Made by a program: the position numbers and the translations under genes
Assembly (NCBI RefSeq): GCF_030388325.1
Contig: NZ_CP103794.1
Coordinates: 558,001 to 622,000, forward strand
Reading direction: 5' to 3'
Length of the DNA stretch: 64,000 bases
From: Flavobacterium johnsoniae
GTDB lineage: Bacteria > Bacteroidota > Bacteroidia > Flavobacteriales > Flavobacteriaceae
Notes under the pieces: generated by a model
What the model was told of the DNA's origin: nothing
Database searches by the model: none
Seen by the model: only the letters and a program-made list of their open reading frames with translations
Part shown: in pieces, positions 17,571 through 27,522 of the stretch
Layout of the letters: each line of letters starts with the position of its first letter
Position numbering within the stretch: position 1 is the first letter of the stretch

Positions 17571-18368
17571 ATGAACACATTACAAGCTATTGTTCTTGCC
17601 ATTATTGAAGGAATTACAGAATTTTTACCTGTTTCTTCAACTGGACACATGATTATTGCCTCTTCTTTTTTTGGAATCGCACACGACGATTTCACAAAAC
17701 TTTTCACCATTGTAATTCAGCTTGGCGCAATACTTTCAGTTGTAATTTTATACTTCAAACGTTTCTTTCAAACTTTTGATTTTTACTTTAAACTTTTAGT
17801 TGCTTTTATTCCTGCCGTAGTTTTAGGATTATTATTAAGCGATATTATTGACGGATTATTAGAAAATCCAGTTACAGTTGCTGTTTCACTTTTAATTGGA
17901 GGAATTATTTTATTGAAAGTTGACGAATGGTTTAATAAACCAAACGATCCAGAAGTTTCAACTGAAATTACATATGCAAAAGCTTTAAAAATTGGATTAT
18001 TTCAATGTCTTGCGATGATTCCTGGAGTTTCTCGAAGCGGTGCAAGTATAGTTGGAGGAATGTCACAAAAATTGACTAGAACTTCAGCAGCTGAATTTTC
18101 ATTTTTCTTAGCCGTCCCAACTATGTTAGGAGCAACTGCAAAAAAATGCTACGATTATTATAAAGCTGGTTTCGAATTATCTCATGATCAAATAAACATA
18201 CTTGTTATTGGAAATGTCGTTGCTTTTATTGTAGCGCTTTTAGCCATTAAAACTTTCATCGGATTTTTAACTAAAAATGGTTTCAAAGTTTTTGGTTATT
18301 ACCGAATTCTTGCTGGAATCATTTTATTATTGATTCACTTTTTCATTCATCCGCTTACCATTATATAA
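17571..18368 (+). CDS. uppP: Undecaprenyl-diphosphatase (BacA type)
   Basis: A 265-aa inner-membrane phosphatase that recycles undecaprenyl pyrophosphate to the monophosphate carrier for peptidoglycan and polysaccharide synthesis. Both family signatures are visible: [14 protein letters not shown] near residues 14-27 and [13 protein letters not shown] near residues 147-159. There are about seven or eight hydrophobic segments. The stop overlaps the truB start by one base (TAATG), so the two are translationally coupled. Expected to confer the family's background bacitracin tolerance. Confidence 0.97.
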   Translation: MNTLQAIVLAIIEGITEFLPVSSTGHMIIASSFFGIAHDDFTKLFTIVIQLGAILSVVILYFKRFFQTFDFYFKLLVAFIPAVVLGLLLSDIIDGLLENPVTVAVSLLIGGIILLKVDEWFNKPNDPEVSTEITYAKALKIGLFQCLAMIPGVSRSGASIVGGMSQKLTRTSAAEFSFFLAVPTMLGATAKKCYDYYKAGFELSHDQINILVIGNVVAFIVALLAIKTFIGFLTKNGFKVFGYYRILAGIILLLIHFFIHPLTII

Positions 18369-19057
18369 TGACACCTGAAGAATATTTAGACGGACAAGTT
18401 TTATTGATTGACAAACCATTAAAATGGAGTTCGTTTCAAGCTGTCAATAAATTAAAATACCTTTTAATTAATAAAGTTGGACTTCCTAAAAAGTTCAAAA
18501 TTGGTCATGCAGGAACTCTAGACCCTTTGGCGACCGGACTTTTATTAATCTGCACCGGAAAATTCACTAAAAAAATATCTGAGCTTCAAGGTCAGGCAAA
18601 AGAATATACGGGAACATTTTACATTGGAGCCACTACTCCATCTTATGATTTGGAAACTGAAATCGATCAGACTTTTCCAACCGATCATATTGATGAAGCT
18701 TTAATCCATAAAACAGTGAAGCAATTTTTAGGTGAAATCGATCAAAAACCGCCTATTTTTTCTGCCATTAAAAAAGACGGCGTTCGTTTATACGAACATG
18801 CGCGTGCGGGAGAAACAGTAGAAATTGCGAGCAGAAAAACGACTATTCACGAATTTGAAATCACAAGAATTGAATTACCAGAAATCGATTTTAGAGTTGT
18901 TTGTTCTAAAGGAACTTACATTCGTTCTCTTGCCTTTGATTTTGGAAAAGCGATGAATTCTGGTTCGCATTTAACCGTTTTACGTCGAACTAAAATTGGC
19001 GAATACGATGTTAAAAATGCAATTGATATTACTTTGTTTGAAGAAAGTTTTAAATAA
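18368..19057 (+). CDS. truB: tRNA pseudouridine-55 synthase
   Basis: A 229-aa TruB that makes pseudouridine 55 in the T-loop of tRNAs. The catalytic Asp is in GHAGTLDPLATGLL near residue 57, and a later KGTYIRSLAFDFG motif is visible. It is compact and lacks a long C-terminal PUA domain, as in Bacteroidota. It overlaps uppP by one base and ends the ftsX cluster. A hairpin follows within 36 nt (19065-19093). Confidence 0.96.
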   Translation: MTPEEYLDGQVLLIDKPLKWSSFQAVNKLKYLLINKVGLPKKFKIGHAGTLDPLATGLLLICTGKFTKKISELQGQAKEYTGTFYIGATTPSYDLETEIDQTFPTDHIDEALIHKTVKQFLGEIDQKPPIFSAIKKDGVRLYEHARAGETVEIASRKTTIHEFEITRIELPEIDFRVVCSKGTYIRSLAFDFGKAMNSGSHLTVLRRTKIGEYDVKNAIDITLFEESFK

Positions 19058-19064
19058 TAAAAAA

Positions 19065-19093
19065 GCACATTACTTTTTTATGGAGTAATGTGC
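19065..19093. terminator. Hairpin after truB
   Basis: GCACATTACT and AGTAATGTGC (10-bp perfect arms, 9-nt loop), preceded by A5 and followed by CGTGTTT. It can serve truB on the plus strand and the tiny ORF at 19145-19222 on the minus strand, where the T-run follows directly. Confidence 0.6.
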
Positions 19094-19144
19094 CGTGTTT
19101 CCTAAAGTCTATAAGTAAAATTATTTCATACTTATTTCCTTGAG

Positions 19145-19222
19145 TTAATAGTGAGGCACATTTTTTCCTCCAAATAAAAATTGAGAGAAGAAATCATAGA
19201 ACCTTTCGAATAACTTTTTCAT
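19145..19222 (-). CDS. Possible 25-aa microprotein
   Basis: A tiny ORF, MKKLFERFYDFF then SQFLFGGKNVPHY, amphipathic with basic and aromatic residues. It lies alone in the 339-nt gap between truB and the thioredoxin-like gene, with a terminator-shaped hairpin on its 3' side and an A-rich leader (ATTAAAAAATCACTATT) on its 5' side. Without comparative data it could be chance. The gene-like packaging of leader, ORF and hairpin is the reason to list it. The rest of the gap (19223-19396) shows nothing else recognisable. Confidence 0.35.
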   Translation of the reverse strand: MKKLFERFYDFFSQFLFGGKNVPHY

Positions 19223-19396
19223 AATAGTGATTTTTTAATTGTTAAACATTAAATAAACACCAATAAAAAGAGTAAATCAGAAAGTTATAATAGACGTGGG
19301 TTAGCAATACTAAGATACAAAATTCATCTTAAAACAAAAAGACTTTAAGATAATTTTATCAACCAAATTATTTGTTTATCAACATATTAAGAAAAA

Positions 19397-20014
19397 TCAA
19401 AGTCGATTGTACTTGATGTTTTCCATAATTTCCAGCAATTCTTCCTGAACAGAAATTCCTTTGTCTGCCAAATACCATAATTGCAAATCGGTTTTTATTT
19501 TTTCGTCAATCGGCCCAACCTCTCTTTTGTGTTTTGCCATTAATTCTGAAGCCCCTTTTGGTCTTGGTCCCCAATCTGTACGAACAATTCCTGCTTCTTT
19601 ACAAATAACAATTACTTTCGGAATCGCTCTTCCACCATTCGTTAAATAATGACTCATTAAATCTTCATTTTCATCTCGAAATGCAATTCTTAAATCTATT
19701 TTTTTATTTGAAGCCAAAGCCATTTTATTCAAAATTGGAAGAATTTGAGCCGCATCTCCACACCAACCTTCAGAAAGAACGAGCCAAATGTAATGATTGT
19801 CTAAGTTTTGAAGTTTATTAGCAACATCATCAGAAATTGTGATTGTTTTTTCCAAACGGTTCATTCTCGCTTCATTCAATTTAGAATAATTCGTCAAACT
19901 TTCTGATTGTTCATTTCCGGTTGATTTTCCTTCAGATAATAAATCGGTTACAATCTTTCTATATTCAATATAAGAGTGACTATTGAACAAACCTTTGGCT
20001 ACGATGCTTTTCAT
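19397..20014 (-). CDS. Thioredoxin-family protein
   Basis: A protein of about 205 aa from MKSIVAKGLFNSHSY. The C-terminal half has a thioredoxin fold with the active-site-like segment LSEGWCGDAAQILPILNKMA and the cis-Pro region RAIPKVIVICKEAG. Only one Cys is present (WCGDA instead of WCxxC), so it is not a standard disulfide reductase. Such WCGDA proteins are common in Bacteroidota and Firmicutes and their role is poorly defined. The in-frame Met at 20080 gives a hydrophobic lead not seen in relatives, so I chose 20014. Confidence 0.8.
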   Translation of the reverse strand: MKSIVAKGLFNSHSYIEYRKIVTDLLSEGKSTGNEQSESLTNYSKLNEARMNRLEKTITISDDVANKLQNLDNHYIWLVLSEGWCGDAAQILPILNKMALASNKKIDLRIAFRDENEDLMSHYLTNGGRAIPKVIVICKEAGIVRTDWGPRPKGASELMAKHKREVGPIDEKIKTDLQLWYLADKGISVQEELLEIMENIKYNRL

Positions 20015-20176
20015 ATTTTTTATTTTTAGGATATATAAAAATACGAAATTTAGGAAGATGGAGAAAATGACATTTGTCACATTAGAAATAAAATAACATT
20101 TAAAACGTATATTGATTTAAATTTGCAACGACAATTAATTTTTTACAAACATTATTTCTAAAAATCAGAATATGTC

Positions 20177-20184
20177 TATATTTG
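20177..20184 (+). promoter_or_regulatory. pyrH -7 element
   Basis: TATATTTG, exact TAnnTTTG match, 22 nt before the pyrH ATG. A -33 TTG at the right distance is not clear. Confidence 0.45.
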
Positions 20185-20206
20185 CACAAATTAACGCGAC
20201 ACACAC

Positions 20207-20914
20207 ATGAAATATAAAAGAATTCTTCTAAAACTTAGCGGCGAAGCGCTGATGGGTGATTTACAATACGGTATAGACCCGAAAAGATTAGCCGAATATG
20301 CAGATGAAATCAAGCAGATTCACGATAAAGGAGTAGAAATTGCCATCGTTATTGGAGGAGGAAATATATTTAGAGGCGTTGCTGGTGCAAGTGCTGGTAT
20401 GGACAGAGTTCAAGGAGATTACATGGGAATGCTTGCAACCGTTATTAACGGAATGGCTTTACAAGGCGCTCTTGAAGACAAAGGAATGAAAACACGTCTT
20501 CAAACTGCTTTAAAAATGGAATCTATTGCAGAACCATACATTAAAAGAAGAGCAGATCGTCACCTTGAAAAAGGTAGAATTGTAATTTTTGGCGCTGGAA
20601 CTGGAAATCCTTATTTTACAACTGACACGGCAGCAGTTTTAAGAGGAATTGAAATTAATGCTGATGTTATCCTTAAAGGAACTCGCGTTGATGGCGTTTA
20701 CGATTCTGATCCAGAGAAAAACGCTTCGGCAGTAAAATTCGACCTTATTACTTTTGATGACGTTCTGAAAAAAGGATTAAATGTGATGGATACAACTGCA
20801 TTTACTTTAAGCCAGGAAAACAAATTGCCAATCGTTGTTTTTGATATGAATAAAATCGGAAACCTTTTGAAAATTTGTGACGGTGAAAATATCGGAACTG
20901 TAGTACATATATAG
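20207..20914 (+). CDS. pyrH: UMP kinase
   Basis: A 235-aa hexameric bacterial UMP kinase of the amino-acid-kinase fold that phosphorylates UMP to UDP. Landmarks are [11 protein letters not shown] at the N-terminus, the [10 protein letters not shown] phosphate loop, [16 protein letters not shown] and the [13 protein letters not shown] segment. It precedes frr by 74 nt, the standard bacterial pyrH-frr pair. The gap contains ACTGAAA-type simple repeats (20940-20980), so the genes may still be cotranscribed. Confidence 0.98.
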   Translation: MKYKRILLKLSGEALMGDLQYGIDPKRLAEYADEIKQIHDKGVEIAIVIGGGNIFRGVAGASAGMDRVQGDYMGMLATVINGMALQGALEDKGMKTRLQTALKMESIAEPYIKRRADRHLEKGRIVIFGAGTGNPYFTTDTAAVLRGIEINADVILKGTRVDGVYDSDPEKNASAVKFDLITFDDVLKKGLNVMDTTAFTLSQENKLPIVVFDMNKIGNLLKICDGENIGTVVHI

Positions 20915-20988
20915 TCGTCAGTAACAGTTACAGTCGCATTTAACGACTTGATCTGAAAACTGAAAAAGAAAACTGAAAACAAAAAAAA

Positions 20989-21552
20989 ATGACTGAAGAA
21001 ATAGACTTTATTTTAGAAAGTACTGAAGAATCAATGAACGGTACTATTGCACACTTAGAGAAAGAATTTCTTAATATTCGTGCAGGAAAAGCTTCTCCAG
21101 CTATGCTTGGAGGTGTATTTGTAGATTATTACGGATCTCAAACACCGCTTTCTCAGGTATCTAAAATTAGTGTTCCAGATGCTAGAACAATTACATTACA
21201 GCCATTTGAAAAAAATATGCTGCAAGCAATTGAAAAAGCAATCTTAATCGCAAACATTGGTTTTAACCCAATGAATAATGGTGATATGGTAATTATCAGT
21301 GTACCGCCATTAACAGAAGAGCGTCGTCGTGATTTAGCGAAACAAGCAAAATCTGAAGCTGAAGATGCTAAAATCGGTATTCGTAATTCTCGTAAAGATG
21401 CGAATACAGACATTAAAAAATTAGAAAAAGAAGGAACTTCAGAAGATGTTTGTAAATCTGCAGAAGAAGAAGTTCAAAACTTAACAAACGCTTACATCAA
21501 AAAAATTGATGAATTATTGGTTGCAAAAGAAGCCGAAATCATGAAAGTTTAA
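20989..21552 (+). CDS. frr: Ribosome recycling factor
   Basis: A 187-aa RRF that, with EF-G, splits post-termination ribosomes. Conserved segments NIRAGKASPAML, GSQTPLSQVSKISVPDARTI, PPLTEERRRDLAKQAK and the long coiled-coil arms (KKLEKEGTSEDVCKSAEEEVQ) are all present. It forms the usual pair with pyrH and ends in a strong terminator at 21573-21609. Confidence 0.98.
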   Translation: MTEEIDFILESTEESMNGTIAHLEKEFLNIRAGKASPAMLGGVFVDYYGSQTPLSQVSKISVPDARTITLQPFEKNMLQAIEKAILIANIGFNPMNNGDMVIISVPPLTEERRRDLAKQAKSEAEDAKIGIRNSRKDANTDIKKLEKEGTSEDVCKSAEEEVQNLTNAYIKKIDELLVAKEAEIMKV

Positions 21553-21572
21553 GTAAGATTTGTGATAAAATA

Positions 21573-21609
21573 AAAATCCGTTTGGTTTATTTGCCAGACG
21601 GATTTTTTT
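21573..21609 (+). terminator. frr terminator
   Basis: AAAATCCGTTTGG pairs with CCAGACGGATTTT around a short loop and is followed by a T-run. Confidence 0.8.
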
Positions 21610-21614
21610 ATTCC

Positions 21615-21622
21615 TACTTTTG
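21615..21622 (+). promoter_or_regulatory. -7 element upstream of the DUF5686 gene
   Basis: TACTTTTG, exact TAnnTTTG match, 47 nt before the ATG and just after the frr terminator. Confidence 0.45.
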
Positions 21623-21669
21623 CATACGAAAATTAAAATCTTTTCGTTTTTGAAACTATATCATTCTGT

Positions 21670-24165
21670 ATGAAGCTATTTTGTTTTTTGACTTTGTTTT
21701 TTACGCTTACACTTCAAGCGCAAATTCAAATAAACGGAATCATAACCGATTCGAATAATAAACCTCTTCCGTTTGCCACAATTACGACTTCTGAAAACAA
21801 CAACACTATTACAGATGTTGATGGAAAGTTTATTTTTAAAATCAGCTCATCGGCAAATACCCTCACCGTATCTTATATTGGTTTTCAAACTAAAACTATT
21901 GCTTTATTAAACAGCAAAACTTTTTATGCAGTTTCTCTTGTGCAGCAAACAGATGATTTAAAAGAAGTTGTTGTTTCTAATGAAAATCCAGCATTAACGA
22001 TAATTCGAAAAGTTATTGCAAACAAATCGCTCAATGATCCGCAGAAGAAACTCACTAATTTTGAATATAAAACGTATAACAAACTTATAGTAACCGCCAA
22101 TCCGGATTCTATCGACGGCCGAATAGATTCTAGTGCATCATATAAAAATCTGGATAAAAAAATCATCAATATTGATTCTTCCGATTATAAATTCAAAGAG
22201 ATTGTAAGCAAACAACATTTGTTTCAAACAGAAAAAGTTTCGCAATATCAATTCGCAAACAATAAATTAAAAGAAACTGTTCTTGGAACTAAAATAGCGG
22301 GTTTCAAACAGCCGATTTATGAAGTTCTGGCATTCAACTTACAATCTATTTCTATTTACGATCCGAAATATGAATTGTTTGAAACGAAATATGAAAATCC
22401 GATTTCGAGTTCTGCTCCTTCAAGCTATAATTACAAATTGTTAGACACCGTAAGCATTCGCGGACGTGATACTTACATGATTTATTTCAAAAACAAATCG
22501 AAACGAAAATCATCTGGTTTAGAAGGTGTTTTATATATTGATAAAGAAAATTTTGCCGTTGCAAAAGCCGTAATGCGCGTTAAAGGCGTTTTGGATATCA
22601 GTGGAATTCATGAATTTGAATATATTCCGAAAGAGAAAATTTGGTTTCAAAGCAATACAACATTCAAAATTGTAAAAGGAAAAAATGACGATGATATTAG
22701 AATTTTGGGAGGAACGATTCAATTTGACGGAGACGTTGAAGAGAATTTCGAACCTAGAAAAAAAGTCGCTTCTGATTTTACTTATCTAATTTCTGAAAGT
22801 AATAGCTTTGATATTCGTGTCAACACCAACAATCCGATAAAAAATCCATCGCTTTATATCGAAATTAAAGACGATGCGGCAAAAAAACCAGAAAACTTCT
22901 GGGAAGGGTATCGTAAAGAAAATCTTGATTTAAAAAGCCAGAAAACGTATTTATTGCTAGACAGTCTTTCTGTAAGCAATCGAGTTGAAAAACGTTTAGG
23001 AATTGGAAGAAAAATCATTAATGGCTTTTATCCGATTGGACCTGTAGATTTGGATTTGAAGAAAATCATCAGTTATAATAATTATGAAGGATTCAGACTT
23101 GGATTGGGAGGAATTACCAATGATCGTTTTTCTAAAAATTTCAGAATTGAAGGCTATGGCGCGTATGGAACAAAAGACGGTGTTTTTAAATACAGCGTAG
23201 GTTCTGGAGTTTTATTAGACAAATACACCAATACTTGGCTTAACGGATATTATACAGATGATGTTCGAGAAATTGCAAGTACTGTTTTTGCAGTTGACAA
23301 ACGTGTTTTCAAAATTTATGATCCACGACCTATTAACATTAGTACTTTTTACCATTATACGGCTTGGAAAGCAAATGTGCAAACCAAAATTATTCCGAAA
23401 ACAGAAGCTGTTTTCGAATTAGCCAGAACATATGTCGAACCTAAATTTGATTATCTTTTTAATTATAACGGACAGCTGTATTCTCATTATGTGATGACAA
23501 CAGCAATGGCATCTATTGTTTGGGCGCCATTTAGCGATTTCATGCAAACGCCAACTGGAAGAACAGAATCTGATAAGAGATTTCCAAGGTTTACGTTTCA
23601 ATTTACGCAGTCTTTGCCAGACGTTTTAGATAATGATTTTAAATTCAGCAAAATCGATTTTAAAACAGAATACGAGAAAAAATATCTAAACGGTCAAAAA
23701 ACAAGTTTGCTTTTACAAGCAGGTTATGCAACTGGCGATGTTCCGATTACGCATTTGTACAATACGATGCCTAACAATTTAACCAAAGAAACTGTTATTC
23801 AGCGTATTACTTTTGCTGGTAGAAATAGTTTTGAAACCATGTTTTTTAATGAATTTTTCTCTAGTCAATACGTTTTTTTCCAAATTAAACATGGTTTTGA
23901 TCGAATTAAAATCATGAAAAAAGTCCGTCCATCTTTGGTTTTGGTAACAAGAATGGCTTGGGGACATATGGAAAATCCAGAACAGCACGTTGGACCAGAT
24001 TATAAAACATTGGACAAAGGTTTCTTTGAATCAGGAATTGAATTGAACAAAATTTTCAAAGGTTTTGGTTTGGGCGGATTCTATCGTTACGGCCCAAATC
24101 AGCTGTTGAAATTTGAAGATAATATTGCGGTTAAGATTTCTTATGTTCTTGATTTGGGACTTTAA
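21670..24165 (+). CDS. DUF5686 outer-membrane protein with N-terminal carboxypeptidase-regulatory-like domain
   Basis: An 831-aa secreted protein. It has a signal peptide (MKLFCFLTLFFTLTLQAQ), then a CarboxypepD_reg-like beta-sandwich (residues about 20-105, IQINGIITDSNNKPLPFATI...SYIGFQTK), as on TonB-dependent receptors. The long DUF5686 region that follows has many aromatic beta-strands and ends FEDNIAVKISYVLDLGL, a terminal beta-signal-like stretch suggesting an outer-membrane barrel. There is no TonB box or plug. Its function is unknown, and members are widespread in Bacteroidota. It is monocistronic. Confidence 0.85.
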   Translation: MKLFCFLTLFFTLTLQAQIQINGIITDSNNKPLPFATITTSENNNTITDVDGKFIFKISSSANTLTVSYIGFQTKTIALLNSKTFYAVSLVQQTDDLKEVVVSNENPALTIIRKVIANKSLNDPQKKLTNFEYKTYNKLIVTANPDSIDGRIDSSASYKNLDKKIINIDSSDYKFKEIVSKQHLFQTEKVSQYQFANNKLKETVLGTKIAGFKQPIYEVLAFNLQSISIYDPKYELFETKYENPISSSAPSSYNYKLLDTVSIRGRDTYMIYFKNKSKRKSSGLEGVLYIDKENFAVAKAVMRVKGVLDISGIHEFEYIPKEKIWFQSNTTFKIVKGKNDDDIRILGGTIQFDGDVEENFEPRKKVASDFTYLISESNSFDIRVNTNNPIKNPSLYIEIKDDAAKKPENFWEGYRKENLDLKSQKTYLLLDSLSVSNRVEKRLGIGRKIINGFYPIGPVDLDLKKIISYNNYEGFRLGLGGITNDRFSKNFRIEGYGAYGTKDGVFKYSVGSGVLLDKYTNTWLNGYYTDDVREIASTVFAVDKRVFKIYDPRPINISTFYHYTAWKANVQTKIIPKTEAVFELARTYVEPKFDYLFNYNGQLYSHYVMTTAMASIVWAPFSDFMQTPTGRTESDKRFPRFTFQFTQSLPDVLDNDFKFSKIDFKTEYEKKYLNGQKTSLLLQAGYATGDVPITHLYNTMPNNLTKETVIQRITFAGRNSFETMFFNEFFSSQYVFFQIKHGFDRIKIMKKVRPSLVLVTRMAWGHMENPEQHVGPDYKTLDKGFFESGIELNKIFKGFGLGGFYRYGPNQLLKFEDNIAVKISYVLDLGL

Positions 24166-24181
24166 TTTTTATTGAGATTTT

Positions 24182-24310
24182 AACGCAAAGGCCGCAAAGT
24201 TTTTTCGCAAAGGTCGCTAAAGATAATTTTAGGAAATAAATTTTGATGAGAGCGCAAAGCTATTACTTATTTTGTCTTCCTGAGCAATCCCGAGGCTTCG
24301 GGAGAAGGAT
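24182..24310. repeat. CGCAAAG words and a TCCCGAGGCTTCGGGA palindrome
   Basis: The 253-nt gap (24166-24418) contains ACGCAAAGGCCGCAAAG-type words (24182-24222). A palindrome of the TCCCGAAGCTTCGGGA family lies at 24288-24303, inside a CCTGAGCAATCCCGAGG context. It ends with the terminator at 24364-24398. Confidence 0.7.
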
Positions 24311-24363
24311 CGTTTAGTAATTCTATAAAGAAAATCTCCAAATTATAATTATAGAAAAAAATA

Positions 24364-24398
24364 AAATCCCAAATTCAAACAAGAATTTGGGATTTTTT
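24364..24398. terminator. Bidirectional terminator between convergent genes
   Basis: AAAATCCCAAATTC, loop, GAATTTGGGATTTTTT, with A- and T-runs on both sides. Confidence 0.85.
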
Positions 24399-24418
24399 AT
24401 ATTGAAATTTCTAAAATA

Positions 24419-26689
24419 TTACGGTTTCAAAATCAAAACCGAAGGTGTATTATTCAACCATGTACTTTGAGATTCGATTAGTTTTTTCCAGCTGTCTAAA
24501 CTTATAATCATTAAATCCTGGCCGTCTAAAAACTCTTTTTTAATTGTTCTGTCATTCATAATCATAATATGATTTGGAGCAATCTGTTCTATAGATCGGA
24601 TAGTTTCCTGAATATCGCGTGTGTTTTTAACTTCACCGCTAGCATCTAAAACCGTAATTTGCGAACCATTATTATTGATTAATTTTTTAGCATAATCTAT
24701 CAAAAACGCATCTTCTTTACTAAAAACAGGAATAAAAACCTGATTGATTTCTTCTAAATCTTTATCGATAAAAATACCAACTGGCATTTTGGTTTTTGCA
24801 ATAATATGACGAGTTCTTTCATCAAAAGGATTATTTTCGAACAAACCTTCTTTTCCTGTAAACTTATCAATTAGACGATCTGGATTTACAATTCGGGTGG
24901 TAAAACCAAGAATTTTTCCAAGAAGAGTTCCGTCAAAAATAGATTGTCCTAAACCGATCAATAACAAGTCATATTCTCCATTATTTGCCGAATCAATAAT
25001 ATCAGTATCAATATCATTAGAAACTTTAAACAGACTCACAACATTCTGATTCAAACGATTAGATTCTTCTATAACTGGAACCAGCATTTTTCGTTCGTGA
25101 TCTTTTACATCAAAAGAGTGAATTTCTGTACTTAATGATAAATGCATTGCGGTTACAATCGAATTATCCGGCTGTTTCTTAACCAAACTGTTCGCAATTT
25201 GAAGCAATTTTTTCCCTCTTTCTGGAGTCGCAAACGAAAGCAGAATTTTGTATTTGCTTTTATTTCCAATTTCCTGTGGTACGGCTGTTTCTTTATCTTT
25301 AAAAATAAATCCGATGAAATCTAAAGCTGGACCTGTCATAAAAGTGGTAACCAAAGCCATAATAACCATCATGGTAAAAATCTCTGTAGACAAAACTCCA
25401 AGATCATAACCGATATTCAAAACAACAAGTTCCATTAATCCGCGAGTATTCATAAGAGCTCCGATAGACAAACTGTCTTTCCAGTTTTGCCCGACAAATT
25501 TTGCGGCTAGCGCACTTCCAAAGAATTTACCTGCAACTGCAACAGCAATAATTAATCCTGTTATTTTCCATAATTCAGGATCATTTAGCAAGCCTATTTG
25601 TGTACGCAAACCTGTAAATACGAAAAACAAAGGCAGTAAAACAATAATCGCAACATCTTCTACTTTTTCGATAAATATATTTCTGAACTTACTGTTTTCT
25701 GGCATAATTGCTCCCGCTAAGAAAGCTCCGAATAAAGCGTGAATTCCGATTAATTCTGAAGCATACGCCGAAATTAAAAGTGTAATAAAGAAAATTGCAA
25801 CAACTGGTTTATTCAAACTTTCGCGAGTTGCATTTAAATCTCCAACACGTTTCAAGAACGGACGAACGATTTTCAGCATTACAATTACATACAGAATCGC
25901 TAAACCAATAACATATAACGAACTTGTAAACGAACCCGCTTTTACAATGGCAATTACAACTGCCAAAATACACCAAGCCGTAATATCATCGGCAGCGGCG
26001 CAAGTAATGGCGATAGTTCCGAGTTTTGTTTTCTGCATTCCTCTTTCCTGAACAATTCTAGCCAAAACCGGAAAAGCAGTAATACTCATGGCAATTCCCA
26101 TAAATAATCCGAAAGAAGAAAATTCAACACCAATTGGGGCAAAAGTGTGGTATATAAAATAAGCTAAACTTAATCCTAATGCAAAAGGAATAACAATACT
26201 CGCGTGACTAATAACAACAGCATCATGCGCTTTGTTTTTTAGCACTTTAAGATCCAATTCCATTCCGATAACGAACATGAAAAGAATTAAACCAATCTGG
26301 CTTAAAAACTGTAAGTTCCCTAAAGATTCTTTTGGAAATAAAGCGGAAGAAAATTCAGGAAAATACATTCCGACCAAAGATGGGCCTAGAACAATCCCTG
26401 CAATCATTTCTCCGATTACAGACGGCTGACCGATTTTTCTGAAAAACCATCCAAATAAACGGGCAACTAAAATAATGGTTACAATCTGCGCCAATAAAAT
26501 GGCTAAAGGATGCTGTAAATTATGAACCATAGAATCCAGAAAATCATTCCAATGGTTGCTTTCGATTTGTTTTTTAACGATGTTTCGTCCCGCTTCTAAT
26601 GCGACACCTTTTGAAATTACCCAATAAATCAGCGCTGTAAAACCGCCAATAATTGTAATGTAAAATACAGAGTTTTTAATGTTATTCAT
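24419..26689 (-). CDS. Cation:proton antiporter (CPA2) with C-terminal USP-like domain
   Basis: About 756 aa from MNNIKNSVFYITII. The N-terminal two-thirds is a Na+/H+ exchanger membrane domain with 12-13 helices. It contains the conserved GQPSVIGEMIAGIVLGPS entry and the AADDITAWCILA segment with the ion-binding acidic pair. The C-terminal third (about 490-756) resembles one or two universal-stress-protein folds (KILLSFATPERGKKLL, LLIGLGQSIF), as in KefB/NhaS-like exchangers. It expels Na+ or K+ in exchange for protons. The in-frame Met at 26749 would add 20 polar residues without family support. Confidence 0.88.
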   Translation of the reverse strand: MNNIKNSVFYITIIGGFTALIYWVISKGVALEAGRNIVKKQIESNHWNDFLDSMVHNLQHPLAILLAQIVTIILVARLFGWFFRKIGQPSVIGEMIAGIVLGPSLVGMYFPEFSSALFPKESLGNLQFLSQIGLILFMFVIGMELDLKVLKNKAHDAVVISHASIVIPFALGLSLAYFIYHTFAPIGVEFSSFGLFMGIAMSITAFPVLARIVQERGMQKTKLGTIAITCAAADDITAWCILAVVIAIVKAGSFTSSLYVIGLAILYVIVMLKIVRPFLKRVGDLNATRESLNKPVVAIFFITLLISAYASELIGIHALFGAFLAGAIMPENSKFRNIFIEKVEDVAIIVLLPLFFVFTGLRTQIGLLNDPELWKITGLIIAVAVAGKFFGSALAAKFVGQNWKDSLSIGALMNTRGLMELVVLNIGYDLGVLSTEIFTMMVIMALVTTFMTGPALDFIGFIFKDKETAVPQEIGNKSKYKILLSFATPERGKKLLQIANSLVKKQPDNSIVTAMHLSLSTEIHSFDVKDHERKMLVPVIEESNRLNQNVVSLFKVSNDIDTDIIDSANNGEYDLLLIGLGQSIFDGTLLGKILGFTTRIVNPDRLIDKFTGKEGLFENNPFDERTRHIIAKTKMPVGIFIDKDLEEINQVFIPVFSKEDAFLIDYAKKLINNNGSQITVLDASGEVKNTRDIQETIRSIEQIAPNHIMIMNDRTIKKEFLDGQDLMIISLDSWKKLIESQSTWLNNTPSVLILKP

Positions 26690-26802
26690 AACTCGTTCTT
26701 TTGATTTATTGCCGCAAATATCAGAACTGAGTTTTAAGTGAAGAAGCAAATTTCCAGCTAATTTTCAATGTATGTAACAAGTCGGAAAAACTTTGTAATA
26801 AG

Positions 26803-27522
26803 TTATAATTTCACCTTTTTCAAAAAATCAGAACGATAAGTTTCGCTCAGAATTAGAGCCGTATTTTTATTGTTTTCTTCTAAATGATGAAGCACAATTT
26901 CGTTATGGTTAAAGAATTTTATTGCCTTTACCGCGACTATTTCTTTCTTGTTGATTCTACAGAAATCGGCATCGGGCAATTCTTTTAAAAGTGTGTCGAA
27001 TTTTACATTTTTCAAATTCAGAAAACTTCCGTCTGCCAATAAAACTGTTTTATCTCGGCTATCACTTGCTGCTGTTGTGATGTATTGGATTTTATTGAAA
27101 TACAAAAGCGTCTTCCCTTTATCTGTATTCAATTGAATAAACTTTTTAGAATTATCCGATTTATCAAAACGTTCAAAAGCTTTCGTAATCGCTTTTTGAA
27201 GACGCTCCAGTTTTACAGGTTTTGTGATATAATCAACCGCATCAATATTAAAAGCATCGGCGGCATAATCTTTATAAGCCGTGCAGAAAATCACCAGTTT
27301 ATTGTCCAGCATTTCAGCCAAATGCAAACCATCCATTCCTGGCATTTCGATATCAGAAATTAAGAGATCAAAATCCAGTTCGGGAATATCAGACAAAAGT
27401 TTCTGCGGATTGTTAAATGTCTTTACAATTTCCAGTTCCGGAATTTGCTCGCAAAGCATTTTTAGGTAAGTCAATCCCGGAAGCTCATCGTCCAGAAGCA
27501 AGCATTTCAGTTTTGTATTCAA
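26803..27522 (-). CDS. LytTR-family response regulator
   Basis: A 239-aa regulator with a receiver domain (DDELPG at 11-16, phospho-acceptor Asp57 in LLISDIEMPGMDG, Lys in YITKPVKLERL) and a C-terminal LytTR DNA-binding domain (about 140-237, FIQLNTDKGKTLLYFNKIQYI...FCRINKKEIVAVKAI). It overlaps the 3' end of the LytS-like kinase gene by 38 nt and is translationally coupled to it. Such pairs control diverse functions in Bacteroidota. The closest downstream gene is the antiporter, in the same orientation 114 nt away, which could be a target. Confidence 0.93.
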   Translation of the reverse strand: MNTKLKCLLLDDELPGLTYLKMLCEQIPELEIVKTFNNPQKLLSDIPELDFDLLISDIEMPGMDGLHLAEMLDNKLVIFCTAYKDYAADAFNIDAVDYITKPVKLERLQKAITKAFERFDKSDNSKKFIQLNTDKGKTLLYFNKIQYITTAASDSRDKTVLLADGSFLNLKNVKFDTLLKELPDADFCRINKKEIVAVKAIKFFNHNEIVLHHLEENNKNTALILSETYRSDFLKKVKL

